Shown here piece by piece: positions 8,672 to 17,287 of a stretch of DNA of 64,000 nt. The notes below the pieces were generated by a model. The model ran no database searches, was not told the origin of the DNA, and was given only the letters and a program-made list of their open reading frames with translations. The position numbers and the translations under genes were made by a program. Source of the stretch: Actinomadura mexicana (GTDB taxonomy: Bacteria; Actinomycetota; Actinomycetes; Streptosporangiales; Streptosporangiaceae). Positions within the stretch are counted from its first letter, which is position 1. Each line of letters begins with the position of its first letter. The DNA lies in contig NZ_FZNP01000012.1 in the NCBI RefSeq assembly GCF_900188105.1, forward strand, positions 1 to 64,000, in the 5' to 3' direction.

Positions 8672-11061
8672 CGATCGATCTCCCGGGGGACGAGCAGCGC
8701 GACGGGAAGGTGCTCGAACACGCGCGAGACCTCCAGGATCGGGCCCATGTGGGTGCAGCCGGTCAGGACGTCCCGCCAGCCCTGGCGGCGGACGTCCACG
8801 CGCGTTCCCTTCCAGCCGCCGCGGCGTTCCAGGCCCACGGGAAGCCGGGTGGCGAGCGCGACGGCCTCGCCCCGGGCGAACCCCACGACGTGCTCCGCCG
8901 CGGGCCCGCGCGCGGCGACCGGCTCGTGCCGGGAACCGGGACCGAACCACTCGGGATGGGACCGGCGCAGCCGCAGCGCCCGGGACGTGAGCAGCAGCTT
9001 CTCGTCGTCCACTTCCTTCGGCTGCCGCCCGGTGTCGAGCCGGAACAGGTGCTCGCGGCGCCGCCCGTAGTCGACCGGCCGCCGGTTGTCGGGGTCGACC
9101 AGTGACAGGCCCGTCATCTCGCAGCCCTGGTAGACGTCGGGGACGCCCGGCATCGCCAGCTGGACGAGCTTCTGCCCGAGCGTGTTCACGCGCGCGTACG
9201 GGGCCAGCTTCGCGACGAACGACGTCATGTCGGTCACCAGGTCCGGATCGGCCAGGACGCCGCGCGCGTACTCCAGGACGGCCTCCTCGTAGCCGGGATC
9301 CGGTTCGGCCCAGGAAGTGCGCGTCTTGGCCTCGCGCATCGCCTTGGTGAGGAACTCCTCCAGCCGTCCGATGGTGAGCGGCCACGCACCGACGAGCGTC
9401 TGCCAGAACAGGTATTCCAGGTCCGGCTCCAAGGGTGATGCGCCGGGACCCCAGTTCCGCCACCGCTCCACCGATTCGGCCCACTCGGCGGGCAGTTCCG
9501 ACAGCACCGCCAGCCAGGCGCGCACGTCCTCCTCGCGCTTGGTGTCGTGTGTGGACAGCGTCGTCATCGTCAACGGCCAGTCGCGGGCAAGCCGTATGCA
9601 GAACGAGTGGAAGTCCGCCTGGCCGACGCTGAACCGCCCTGGCGCACCACCGACCTCGTTCAGCGCGGCCATGCGGTTCCACCGGTAGAACGCCGTGTCC
9701 TCCACGCCCTTGGCGGCCAGCGGGGACGACGTCTGCTGGAACCGCACGATGAACTCGGCGTCGGTGCGCTCACCGCGTCCGAGGGCCAGATCCACGATGA
9801 CCTCGAGGTCGCCGTGCATGTCCTCCGGCAGGTGCGCGCGCGCACGGCGGGCGGCCTCGTTCACGACGTCCACGGCCTGCTGGGGCGCGTCCTCCCCGGG
9901 CACGACGTACGCGCGGTAGACGGGCATGGCGACCAGCAGTTCGACCAGAGCCCGTTCCAGGCCGGGACGGCGCTCGCCCACGACCCGGTCGAGGACGCGC
10001 TGGAGCCGCCCGATCTCGGGCGTGAGGCTGTGCGTGGCGGCGTGCATCCGGGCGTCGCGCTCGACCTCCTCGAAGTCGGCGGGATTGCCGGTGAGCGACA
10101 CGTAGTAGTCGGTCAGCGGCTTCTCCCCGGCGGGATCGAGGAACAGCCCGCCGACCATGCCGAGCGCGTCGTAGCCGGTGGTGCCCGCGCACGGCCAGTC
10201 CGGCGGCAGCCGCTCCTCCCCCTCGGTGATCTTCTCGACGAGCAGCCAGCGGTCCGGGGCGGCCTCGGCGAGCCACCGCAGGTAGCCGCGCGGGTCGGCG
10301 AGCCCGTCGGGATGGTCGACGCGCAGCCCGTCCACCATGCGGTCCCGGAGCAGGCTCAGCAGCAGCGCGTGCGTGCGCTCGAAGACCTCCGCCTCCTCCT
10401 GCCGCAGCCCGATCAGGCCGGAGATGTCGAAGAAGCGCCGGTAGTTGGGATCGCCCTCGCCGGGCGGCACGATCCGCCCGCCGCCCGCCTCCCAGTCGAT
10501 GTCGAACCACCCGGCGAAGCGCGACCGCGGCCCCTCCGCCAGGACGTCCGCGAACGGCAGGTTCAGCTCGGCCGGCTCCGGGATCGCCATGTGGTTCGGG
10601 ACGACGTCCACCAGCACCCGCAGCCCGTGCGCCCGGAACCGGGTCACCATGGCGCCGAACGCCTCGGGCCCGCCCAGCTCCTCCGAAAGCCGGGCGTGGT
10701 CGACGACGTCGTAGCCGTGCGTGGAGCCCGGCGCGGCCTGCAGGACCGGGGAGAGGTAGACGTGCGACACGCCGAGAGCCGCCAGGTAGGGGGCCAGCGC
10801 CGCGGCGTCGGCGAAGCCGAAGTGCTCCTCGGGCGTCCCGCGGAGCTGGAGGCGGTAGGTGCCGGTCGGCGGCGCGGCGAGGGCGTCCTCCTCCGGAACG
10901 CCCCTGTCCACGAGTTCGGATGTCTCCGCCCGTTCGGGCCTGTGGTCCTCGGACACGGTTTCCTCGGGGGGTTCGGCGACGGGGGGCGGTTCCTCGGGGA
11001 CGGGCTCGGCCTGGATGCCGCCGTCCGCCGGCGCGCCGTCCGTCCGGATGTCCTCGTCCAT
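8668..11061 (-). CDS. treY: Malto-oligosyltrehalose synthase
   Basis: Isomerises the reducing-end alpha-1,4 bond of maltodextrins to alpha-1,1, the first step of the TreYZ trehalose route. The 797-aa GH13 protein shows PTGTYRLQL, STHGYDVVDH, LVDVVPNHMA, the nucleophile in MVDGLRVDHPDGL, LLVEKITEGEERLP and TMTTLSTHDTKREEDVR. Unusually, about 60 residues of acidic, Pro-rich low-complexity sequence precede the conserved core at about residue 65. The core itself has normal family length. The ATG start is 15 bp downstream of the glgX stop and its end overlaps treZ by 4 bp. Confidence 0.95.
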   Translation of the reverse strand: MDEDIRTDGAPADGGIQAEPVPEEPPPVAEPPEETVSEDHRPERAETSELVDRGVPEEDALAAPPTGTYRLQLRGTPEEHFGFADAAALAPYLAALGVSHVYLSPVLQAAPGSTHGYDVVDHARLSEELGGPEAFGAMVTRFRAHGLRVLVDVVPNHMAIPEPAELNLPFADVLAEGPRSRFAGWFDIDWEAGGGRIVPPGEGDPNYRRFFDISGLIGLRQEEAEVFERTHALLLSLLRDRMVDGLRVDHPDGLADPRGYLRWLAEAAPDRWLLVEKITEGEERLPPDWPCAGTTGYDALGMVGGLFLDPAGEKPLTDYYVSLTGNPADFEEVERDARMHAATHSLTPEIGRLQRVLDRVVGERRPGLERALVELLVAMPVYRAYVVPGEDAPQQAVDVVNEAARRARAHLPEDMHGDLEVIVDLALGRGERTDAEFIVRFQQTSSPLAAKGVEDTAFYRWNRMAALNEVGGAPGRFSVGQADFHSFCIRLARDWPLTMTTLSTHDTKREEDVRAWLAVLSELPAEWAESVERWRNWGPGASPLEPDLEYLFWQTLVGAWPLTIGRLEEFLTKAMREAKTRTSWAEPDPGYEEAVLEYARGVLADPDLVTDMTSFVAKLAPYARVNTLGQKLVQLAMPGVPDVYQGCEMTGLSLVDPDNRRPVDYGRRREHLFRLDTGRQPKEVDDEKLLLTSRALRLRRSHPEWFGPGSRHEPVAARGPAAEHVVGFARGEAVALATRLPVGLERRGGWKGTRVDVRRQGWRDVLTGCTHMGPILEVSRVFEHLPVALLVPREIDR

Positions 11062-11076
11062 CTGCGTATCCCTGCC

Positions 11077-13242
11077 TCAGACCCGGCGCATGACCTGGAC
11101 GGAGCGGGCGGCGACCGGCACGTTCTCGCGGGACTTCACGACGGGCGACTCCTCCTCGGCGAGCAGCGGATCTGCGGTGTCGAGCACTTTTACCCACATC
11201 TGCCCGTACAGCACGGGCGGAAGCGCGAACGCCAGGTCCCCGTCGTGGGCGTTGACGAGCAGCAGGAACGAGGCGTCCCTGACCTGCCGTCCGCGCCGGT
11301 CCGGTTCGCCTATCGCGTCGCCGTTCAGGAACACGGTCAGCGACTTGTTGAAGCCGGCGGACCAGTCCCGGCCGGTCATCTCCGCCCCGCCGGGCGTGAA
11401 CCAGACGAGGTCGGGCAGGTCCTCGGGCCCCGCGCCCGCGCGGGTGCGCCTGGAGCCGTCGCCGCCGCCGCGGAAGAAGCGGCGCCGCCGGAACACCGGA
11501 TGCTCGGTGCGCAGCGCGGACAGGCGGCGGACGAAGTCGAGCAGCGGGCCGCGCTCGTCGAAGAACGTGTCGTCGCGCAGGCCCGTCCAGTCGACCCAGG
11601 ACAGCTCGGTGTCCTGGCAGTAGGCGTTGTTGTTGCCCCCCTGCGTCCGGCCCATCTCGTCGCCGTGCAGGAGCATCGGCACGCCCTGCGACAGGAACAG
11701 CGTGGTCAGGAAGTTGCGCTTCTGCCGCTCGCGCAGCGAGATGATGTCCAGGTCGTCCGTCGCGCCCTCGTGGCCGCAGTTCCAGGACCGGTTGTCGTCG
11801 GTGCCGTCCCGGTTGCCCTCCCCGTTGGCCTCGTTGTGCTTGCCGTCGTAGGAGACGAGGTCGTGCAGCGTGAAGCCGTCATGGCAGGTCACGAAGTTGA
11901 TCGAGGCGATGGGGCGGCGGCCGTCGTCGGCGTACAGGTCCGAGGAGCCCGTCAGCCGGGAGGCGAAGTCGGGCAGCGTGCCCGGCTGCCCGCGCCAGTA
12001 GTCGCGCGTCGTGTCGCGGTACTGGCCGTTCCACTCCGTCCACAGCGGCGGGAAGTTGCCGACCTGGTAGCCGCCCTCCCCCACGTCCCACGGCTCGGCG
12101 ATCAGCTTGACCTGCGAGACCACCGGGTCCTGCTGGACGAGGTCGAAGAACGCCGACAGCCGGTCCACCGCGTGCAGCTCGCGGGCCAGCGTGGCGGCGA
12201 GGTCGAAGCGGAACCCGTCCACGTGCATCTCGGTCACCCAGAACCGCAGCGAGTCCATGATCAGTTGCAGCACGTGGGGGCTGCGCATCAGCAGGCTGTT
12301 GCCGGTGCCCGTGGTGTCCATGTAGTAGCGGGCGTCGTCCTCGGTGAGCCGGTAGTACGAGGCGTTGTCGATCCCGCGGAACGACAGCGTCGGCCCGAGG
12401 TGGTTGCCCTCGGCGGTGTGGTTGTAGACGACGTCCAGGATCACCTCGATCCCGGCCTCGTGCAGCGACTTCACCATCGCCTTGAACTCCAGCACCTGCT
12501 CGCCCCGGTGCCCGGACGAGGAGTACTCGTTGTGCGGCGCGAAGAAGCCGATGGTGTTGTAGCCCCAGTAGTTGCGCAGCCCGCGGCCGATCAGCGCGTC
12601 GTCGTGGACGAACTGGTGGACGGGCATCAGCTCGACCGCCGTCACCCCGATCGAGCGCAGATGATCGGTGATCACCGGATGGCCGAGCGCCGCGTACGTG
12701 CCGCGCATCGCCGGCGGGATGTCCGGATGCCGGGCGGTGAGCCCCTTGACGTGCGCCTCGTAGATCACCGTCTCGTGGTACGGGGTGCGGGGCGGGCGGT
12801 CGTCCCCCCAGTCGAAGTACGGGCTGACCACCACCGACCGCATGGTGTGGCGCGCCGAGTCGGCGTCGTTGCGCGACCAGGGGTCGCCGAAGTTGTACCC
12901 GAAGCACGCCTCGTCCCAGTCGACCTGCCCCTCGACGGCCTGCGCGTACGGGTCGAGCAGCAGCTTCGCGGGGTTGCAGCGCAGGCCGCGCGGCGGATCG
13001 TAGGGGCCGTGCACGCGGAACCCGTAGCGGCGTCCCGGCATGACGCCCGGCAGGTAGCCGTGCCACACGAAGGCGTCCACCTCCGGCAGCGTCAGCCGCG
13101 TCTCCTCGCCGTCGCCCGCCGGTCCGTCGAAAAGGCACAGCTCCACCTTCTCGGCCACCTCGGAGAAGACGGCGAAGTTCGTTCCAGCGCCGTCGAACCG
13201 GGCCCCCAGGGGGTAGGCGTCACCCGGCCAAACCTGAGCCAA
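11077..13242 (-). CDS. glgX: Glycogen debranching enzyme
   Basis: GlgX hydrolyses alpha-1,6 branches of phosphorylase-trimmed glycogen, giving the linear maltodextrins that TreY uses. The 721-aa protein has an N-terminal CBM48-like region (YPLGARFDGAGTNFAVFSEV). Catalytic GH13 motifs are LDVVYNHTAEGN, VDGFRFDLAATLARE (nucleophile Asp), LIAEPWDVGEGGYQVGNFPP (acid Glu) and FVTCHDGFTLHDLVSYD. The start is a TTG (residues MAQVWPGDAYPLG) with a GGGCGG-like ribosome site. It is the first gene of a three-gene operon and is divergent from bfd. Confidence 0.95.
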   Translation of the reverse strand: MAQVWPGDAYPLGARFDGAGTNFAVFSEVAEKVELCLFDGPAGDGEETRLTLPEVDAFVWHGYLPGVMPGRRYGFRVHGPYDPPRGLRCNPAKLLLDPYAQAVEGQVDWDEACFGYNFGDPWSRNDADSARHTMRSVVVSPYFDWGDDRPPRTPYHETVIYEAHVKGLTARHPDIPPAMRGTYAALGHPVITDHLRSIGVTAVELMPVHQFVHDDALIGRGLRNYWGYNTIGFFAPHNEYSSSGHRGEQVLEFKAMVKSLHEAGIEVILDVVYNHTAEGNHLGPTLSFRGIDNASYYRLTEDDARYYMDTTGTGNSLLMRSPHVLQLIMDSLRFWVTEMHVDGFRFDLAATLARELHAVDRLSAFFDLVQQDPVVSQVKLIAEPWDVGEGGYQVGNFPPLWTEWNGQYRDTTRDYWRGQPGTLPDFASRLTGSSDLYADDGRRPIASINFVTCHDGFTLHDLVSYDGKHNEANGEGNRDGTDDNRSWNCGHEGATDDLDIISLRERQKRNFLTTLFLSQGVPMLLHGDEMGRTQGGNNNAYCQDTELSWVDWTGLRDDTFFDERGPLLDFVRRLSALRTEHPVFRRRRFFRGGGDGSRRTRAGAGPEDLPDLVWFTPGGAEMTGRDWSAGFNKSLTVFLNGDAIGEPDRRGRQVRDASFLLLVNAHDGDLAFALPPVLYGQMWVKVLDTADPLLAEEESPVVKSRENVPVAARSVQVMRRV

Positions 13243-13382
13243 TTGTTCCGCCCTTCGTCGGGTGCGGCGCCGGCGCCCGAGCGCGCACGTTCCGGGGGCC
13301 GCACCCCCGAAGCTCTTCCCCCTGGGGGATGGATCACACCGATCGGGACCCCACTGGCCAGAACGGACATCCGTGGGTTACG

Positions 13383-13401
13383 TTAGGGGAGCCTTACCTT
13401 A
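13383..13401. promoter_or_regulatory. Iron box (IdeR/DmdR-type site) upstream of bfd
   Basis: TTAGGGGAGCCTTACCTTA matches 14 of 19 positions of the IdeR/DtxR consensus TTAGGTTAGGCTAACCTAA, keeping the TTAGG..A and A.CCT cores. It lies about 75 bp ahead of the bfd start, where a promoter would be. Bfd mobilises iron from bacterioferritin, so repression by Fe-loaded IdeR is expected. The match is seen; regulation is inferred. Confidence 0.7.
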
Positions 13402-13475
13402 ATGAGGGCGCCCTTACCGGCGCTGGTGGGGCACGCTGCGAAGAGGACGAGCCGCACGGAAGGTCTCCCACCGGA

Positions 13476-13787
13476 ATGTACGTCTGCATCTGCAACGCCG
13501 TCACAGAGGACGACGTTCACGGCTGCATGGCGAGTGGTTGCACGACCGCCAAGGCCGTCAAGGCGGCCTGCGGCTTCAAGCCGGGCTGCGGGCTGTGCAC
13601 CAAGCGCATCCACACGATGGTCAGCGAGTACCGCGCCTCCGCCACCCTGGCGGACGCCCTGGCCGGCGGCCCGCACGCCCTGGCGGCCGTCCCCGACGCG
13701 CCCCTCGCCGGCCCGCCGCTCCCGGAGCCCGCGCAGGTCATGCGCGAGACCGCCGGCAGCGGCCCCGCCTCCTCGACCGCCGCCTGA
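13476..13787 (+). CDS. bfd: Bacterioferritin-associated ferredoxin
   Basis: Bfd carries a [2Fe-2S] cluster and reduces the ferric core of bacterioferritin so that iron can leave. The 103-aa product starts MYVCICNAVTEDDV and has the four expected ligands C4, C6, C38 and C41 (GFKPGCGLC). The BFD fold ends near residue 60. The remaining 40 aa are Ala/Pro-rich, longer than in enterobacterial Bfd (64 aa). The start was chosen at the ATG giving the canonical N-terminus; the frame is open upstream but unconserved. A probable iron box lies upstream and bfr follows 95 bp downstream. Confidence 0.92.
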   Translation: MYVCICNAVTEDDVHGCMASGCTTAKAVKAACGFKPGCGLCTKRIHTMVSEYRASATLADALAGGPHALAAVPDAPLAGPPLPEPAQVMRETAGSGPASSTAA

Positions 13788-13810
13788 GCAGACCCCATCC
13801 TTACTGTCCG

Positions 13811-13824
13811 TTTCCATATGGGAA
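13811..13824. promoter_or_regulatory. Imperfect palindrome ahead of bfr
   Basis: TTTCCATATGGGAA pairs at six of seven positions and lies between bfd and bfr, about 60 bp before the bfr ATG. It suggests bfr has its own controlled promoter; a TACTGT hexamer at 13844-13849 could be a -10. Weak evidence only. Confidence 0.3.
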
Positions 13825-13882
13825 CGCACTGTGTGTGATTAGGTACTGTCCCGGATCCACTCCGGCATGGAAGCATGGGGCC

Positions 13883-14380
13883 ATGGAAGGCGACAACGAC
13901 ATCATTGCTCTGCTGAACGAGCAGCTCACCGCCGAGCTCACGGCGATCAACCAGTACTTCCTGCACGCGAAGATGCAGGAGAACTGGGGATTCACCCGCA
14001 TCGCCAAGCACACCCGCGACGAGTCCTTCGACGAGATGCGGCACGCGGAGCGGCTCACCGACCGGATCCTGTTCCTGGAGGGCCTGCCGAACTACCAGAA
14101 GCTCGGCACCCTGCGCATCGGGCAGACCATCGTCGAGCAGCTCAAGGCGGACCTGGAGGTCGAGATGGAGGCCGTGGCCCGGCTCCGGCCCGGCATCGAG
14201 CTCATGCGCTCGCGCGGCGACGTCACCTCCGCCCGGATCTTCGAGGAGATCCTCGCCGACGAGGAGGAGCACATCGACTACCTGGAGACCGAGCTGAGCC
14301 TCGTCCAGGCCCTCGGCGAGCAGAACTACCTGCAGCGCCTCACCGGCTCGCCCGGCGAGGGCGGTCCGAGCCCCGTCTGA
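13883..14380 (+). CDS. bfr: Bacterioferritin
   Basis: Iron-storage 24-mer subunit with a di-iron ferroxidase site and inter-subunit haem. All expected residues are present at canonical positions in the 165-aa protein: E18, E51, H54, E94, E127 and H130 for ferroxidase iron, Y25 nearby, and M52 as haem ligand. The start MEGDNDIIALLNEQL aligns exactly with the family; the frame remains open upstream but overlaps bfd. It lies behind bfd, so storage and release proteins are side by side. It converges on the cyclase gene with only 3 bp between stops. Confidence 0.96.
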   Translation: MEGDNDIIALLNEQLTAELTAINQYFLHAKMQENWGFTRIAKHTRDESFDEMRHAERLTDRILFLEGLPNYQKLGTLRIGQTIVEQLKADLEVEMEAVARLRPGIELMRSRGDVTSARIFEEILADEEEHIDYLETELSLVQALGEQNYLQRLTGSPGEGGPSPV

Positions 14381-14383
14381 GCC

Positions 14384-15394
14384 CTACGTCGCCCGCCCAC
14401 CGCTCCTGCGCAGCACGTACGGCTGGACGATGCCGAGGCCGCGCACGGGGCGCTTGACGATCCGCGTGACCTCGTAGCCCGGCGCCTTCTCCAGGCGCGC
14501 CGCCAGCTCGGCGTCGATCACCACCGCGCCCGGCCGGGCGAGGGAGGTGAGCCGGGCCGCGAGGTTCACGGTCGTGCCGAACACGTCGCCCATCAGCGGC
14601 AGGACGGGCCCGTGGGCGACGCCGACCCGCACGTCCGGGACCTCGGTCTCGTCCTGGATCGCCGCCGCCACCGTCAGCGCGATCTCCGCGCCGATCTCCG
14701 GCGTCCCCGCGCTGAACAGCACCTCGTCGCCGAGCGTCTTCACCAGCCGGCCCCCGCAGGAGGCGATGATGTCGGCGGCGGTCTCCTCGAACCACTCCAC
14801 CACGCGGGCCAGCTCGATCTCCTCCAGCTCCCGGCTGACCTGGGTGAAGGAGACCATGTCCGCGAACCCGACCGTGGTCATCGGCCGGCCCGCGGAATCG
14901 CCGTTCTCCCGGCTCGCCGCCGCGGCGAGCGCCCGCGTCCCCGCGGCCGCGAGCTGCCGCCGCCAGGCGTGCAGCACCAGCGGCTCGAAGTCGCCGATGT
15001 GCTTCTCGGCGATGTCCACCACCGTGTCCACCGCCTGCGCGGACGGCGTCTCGGTCGGATCCTGCGTCAGCATGCTGCGCAGCAGGTTGACCTGCCACTC
15101 GGCGAGTTTGGTCATGGTCTGGCCGAACGCCCTGACCAGCCGGATCACACCGTCCTCGTCCAAAATCCCGTCGTCGACGAGACTGCGGAGCTTGTTCAGC
15201 GCCGCCACGTCGCCCTCGGTGTAGGCGATCGTCTCGTCCGGCATCGACGGGTAGCCGAAAGCCCGCCAGACCCGGCCGGCGAAGTCCCGGGACACCCCGG
15301 ACCGGCGGACCGCCTCCCCGCGGTTGTACCGCAGCTCGCCCCCGAGCAGGAGCTCTTCGATCTCCTTCGGATCCGGCAATCCGGCCGCCATCAT
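14384..15394 (-). CDS. Class III adenylate/guanylate cyclase with Rv1264-like N-terminal domain
   Basis: 336 aa. The C-terminal half is a class III cyclase: VGFADMVSFT with the first metal Asp, GGRLVKTLGDEVLFS with the base-selecting Lys and second metal Asp, and GTTVNLAARLTS with the transition-state Asn/Arg pair. The lysine favours ATP. Residues about 1-160 are helical (YNRGEAVRRSGVSRDFAGRV, YTEGDVAALNKLRSLVDDG) and resemble the autoinhibitory, pH-responsive domain of mycobacterial Rv1264. No membrane segment is visible. It is probably a soluble sensor that makes cAMP. Tandem ATG codons give two equivalent starts. Confidence 0.88.
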   Translation of the reverse strand: MMAAGLPDPKEIEELLLGGELRYNRGEAVRRSGVSRDFAGRVWRAFGYPSMPDETIAYTEGDVAALNKLRSLVDDGILDEDGVIRLVRAFGQTMTKLAEWQVNLLRSMLTQDPTETPSAQAVDTVVDIAEKHIGDFEPLVLHAWRRQLAAAGTRALAAAASRENGDSAGRPMTTVGFADMVSFTQVSRELEEIELARVVEWFEETAADIIASCGGRLVKTLGDEVLFSAGTPEIGAEIALTVAAAIQDETEVPDVRVGVAHGPVLPLMGDVFGTTVNLAARLTSLARPGAVVIDAELAARLEKAPGYEVTRIVKRPVRGLGIVQPYVLRRSGGRAT

Positions 15395-15514
15395 CCGCCC
15401 CTCAGTCCGCAGCCGCCGTGGGCCGTGGCGGCGGCGTCGTGCATCGGTACCCGCACATATCGTCGCAGATCAGCATCAACGTCAACGGCCGGATGCCGGA
15501 TCGTCCCGTCTCGT

Positions 15515-16393
15515 TCACCGGACGTGCACCACATCGCCCGCACTGACCGCCGTGTCGCCGTCCGGTCCGGCCACCACGAGCCGCCCCGCCTCGTCCACGT
15601 CCCGCGCCGTCCCGGCCAGCCGCCCGCCGCCGGGCATCTCCACCCGCACCTCGCGGCCGAGGGTCGCGCACAGGTCCCGGTACGCGGTGCGCAGCCCGCT
15701 GCTCTCCGGATCGCCGCCGAGCGCCGTCCACTCCTGGTACCAGGTGCCGAACTCGCGCAGGATCGCGCGCAGCAGCGGCGCCCGGTCGCTGAGCGGCGCG
15801 CCCTCGATCGCGAGGGACGTCGCGGTCGGCACCGGCAGCTCCTCCTCGCTCAGCCCCACGTTCAGCCCGACCCCGACCACGAGCCCGCCGTCGACCATCT
15901 CGGCGAGGATCCCGGCGATCTTGCGGTCCCCGACCAGCACGTCGTTCGGCCACTTGAGGCGGACGTCCACCGCGGTGTCGCCGGCCTCGCCCCCGTCGCC
16001 GCCGTCGCCGAGGAACCCCTCGCCGGCCTGCGACCAGGCGGTCATCCGCCGGAGGGCGGTGGCGACCGCGACGCCCGTCAGCAGCGACGCCCACGCGAAC
16101 CGCGCCACGGGCAGCCGGGGGCGCAGCAGCACCGAGAACGTCAGCCCCGACCGCGGCGGCGCCGTCCAGGTCCGCCCGAGCCGCCCCCGGCCCGCCGTCT
16201 GCAGCTCGGTGACCAGCACGGTCCCCTCCTGCGCGCCCTCGCGCGCCCGTTCCGCGAGGTCGGCGTTGGTGGACCCGGTCTCCTCGACCACGCGGACGTC
16301 CCGCCACAGCCCGCCCTCCCGCACGAGCGCGCGCCGCAGCGCCGCCTCGTGCAACGGCGGCCGGCCGAGATCCCCATACCGTGAGTCGCTCAC
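15515..16393 (-). CDS. birA: Biotin--[acetyl-CoA-carboxylase] ligase
   Basis: Activates biotin with ATP and attaches it to the lysine of biotin carboxyl carrier domains. 292 aa. The biotinyl-AMP loop is GRGRLGRTW, followed by the catalytic KWPNDVLV and GVGLNVGL, with a C-terminal SH3-like domain. There is no N-terminal winged helix, so this is a monofunctional ligase without repressor activity. A Gly-rich insert (about residues 120-140, GEGFLGDGGDGGEAG) precedes the KWPND strand. Its likely substrate, the EAMKM-bearing carboxylase, is encoded at 44.1 kb. Divergent from the enoyl-CoA hydratase gene across 80 bp. Confidence 0.92.
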   Translation of the reverse strand: MSDSRYGDLGRPPLHEAALRRALVREGGLWRDVRVVEETGSTNADLAERAREGAQEGTVLVTELQTAGRGRLGRTWTAPPRSGLTFSVLLRPRLPVARFAWASLLTGVAVATALRRMTAWSQAGEGFLGDGGDGGEAGDTAVDVRLKWPNDVLVGDRKIAGILAEMVDGGLVVGVGLNVGLSEEELPVPTATSLAIEGAPLSDRAPLLRAILREFGTWYQEWTALGGDPESSGLRTAYRDLCATLGREVRVEMPGGGRLAGTARDVDEAGRLVVAGPDGDTAVSAGDVVHVR

Positions 16394-16473
16394 ACCACCA
16401 ATCCAACCCCATGACGTTCTCGATCTTGGGACCGGCGTCCGGCCGCGGCGGCCGCGCTCGTTAGGGTGCCCCC

Positions 16474-17247
16474 ATGGATGGTGTGACGCTGCGGCGCGAC
16501 GGGCACGTCGCGGAGATCGTGCTGGACCGCCCCGAAGCCCTCAACGCCCTGTCGACCGCGATGGCCCGCCGCCTCGCGGCCGTGTGCGCCGAGGTCGCGG
16601 CCGACGCCTCGGTCCGCGCGGTCGTCCTCGGCGCCGCCGGGGAGAAGGCGTTCTGCGTGGGCGCCGACCTCAAGGAGCGGGGCGCGATGACCGACGAGGA
16701 GATCCTCGCGCAGCGCCCCGTCTTCCGCGCCGCGTTCGGCGGCGTCCTGAACCTCCCGCAGCCGGTCGTCGCGGCCGTGCACGGCTACGCCCTCGGCGGC
16801 GGCTGCGAGTTCGCGCTGTCCGCCGACATCGTCGTCGCGGACGAGTCGGCCGTGTTCGGCCTCCCCGAGGTGGGCGTCGGCCTCGTCCCCGGCGGCGGCG
16901 GAACCCAGCTCGCCCTACGCCGCCTCGGCCCCGGCAAGGCCGCCGACCTGGTCTTCACCGGCCGCCGCCTCCGCATCGAGGAGGCCCTCGCCTACGGCCT
17001 CGCCGACCGCCGGGTCCCCGCCGGCACCGCCCGCGAGGAGGCCCTCGGCATCGCCGAAGTGATCGCCCGCAACTCCCCCACCGCCGTCCGCGCCGCCAAG
17101 CGCGCCATGCGCCTCGGCGGCGGCACCGCCCTGGACGCCGCCCTCGACCTCGAAGAGAACGCCTGGCGCACGGCCGCCTTCTCCGCCGACCGCCGCGAAG
17201 GCATCGCCGCCTTCAACGAAAAGCGCAAACCAGTCTGGCCTTCCTAG
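16474..17247 (+). CDS. Enoyl-CoA hydratase/isomerase family protein
   Basis: Crotonase-fold enzyme of 257 aa. Visible are the CoA-binding KAFCVGADLKERG segment (residues about 66-78), the oxyanion loop YALGGGCEFALSADI and the catalytic region FGLPEVGVGLVPGGGG. The two hydratase glutamates appear to be present, in GGGCEFAL and GLPEVG. C-terminal NSPTAVRAAKRAMRLG is typical. It probably hydrates enoyl-CoA in fatty-acid or amino-acid breakdown, but crotonase members vary widely in reaction. It is a single gene between birA and a convergent GNAT gene, with a double hairpin just past its stop. Confidence 0.85.
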   Translation: MDGVTLRRDGHVAEIVLDRPEALNALSTAMARRLAAVCAEVAADASVRAVVLGAAGEKAFCVGADLKERGAMTDEEILAQRPVFRAAFGGVLNLPQPVVAAVHGYALGGGCEFALSADIVVADESAVFGLPEVGVGLVPGGGGTQLALRRLGPGKAADLVFTGRRLRIEEALAYGLADRRVPAGTAREEALGIAEVIARNSPTAVRAAKRAMRLGGGTALDAALDLEENAWRTAAFSADRREGIAAFNEKRKPVWPS

Positions 17248-17250
17248 CCC

Positions 17251-17285
17251 AGGGGGGCGACCCCCTGGAACCCCCGTCACGGGGG
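17251..17285. terminator. Double G/C hairpin between convergent genes
   Basis: Just after the hydratase stop and before the GNAT stop lie a G6-CGA-C5 hairpin and then CCCCCG-TCA-CGGGGG. Either could stop transcripts from both sides; there is no U-tract. The first half belongs to the same palindrome family as the elements at 49.08, 51.62 and 63.84 kb. Confidence 0.6.
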
Positions 17286-17287
17286 TG

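Noticed and set aside
9547..13386. A 1279-codon forward open frame opposite treY and glgX
   Set aside because: Low-complexity Arg/Val/Gly composition with no domain; the reverse strand carries two complete GH13 enzymes with all catalytic motifs.
13401..13475. Upstream extension of bfd (about 49 extra codons)
   Set aside because: Family proteins start at MYVCIC; the extra stretch overlaps the iron box and the promoter region.
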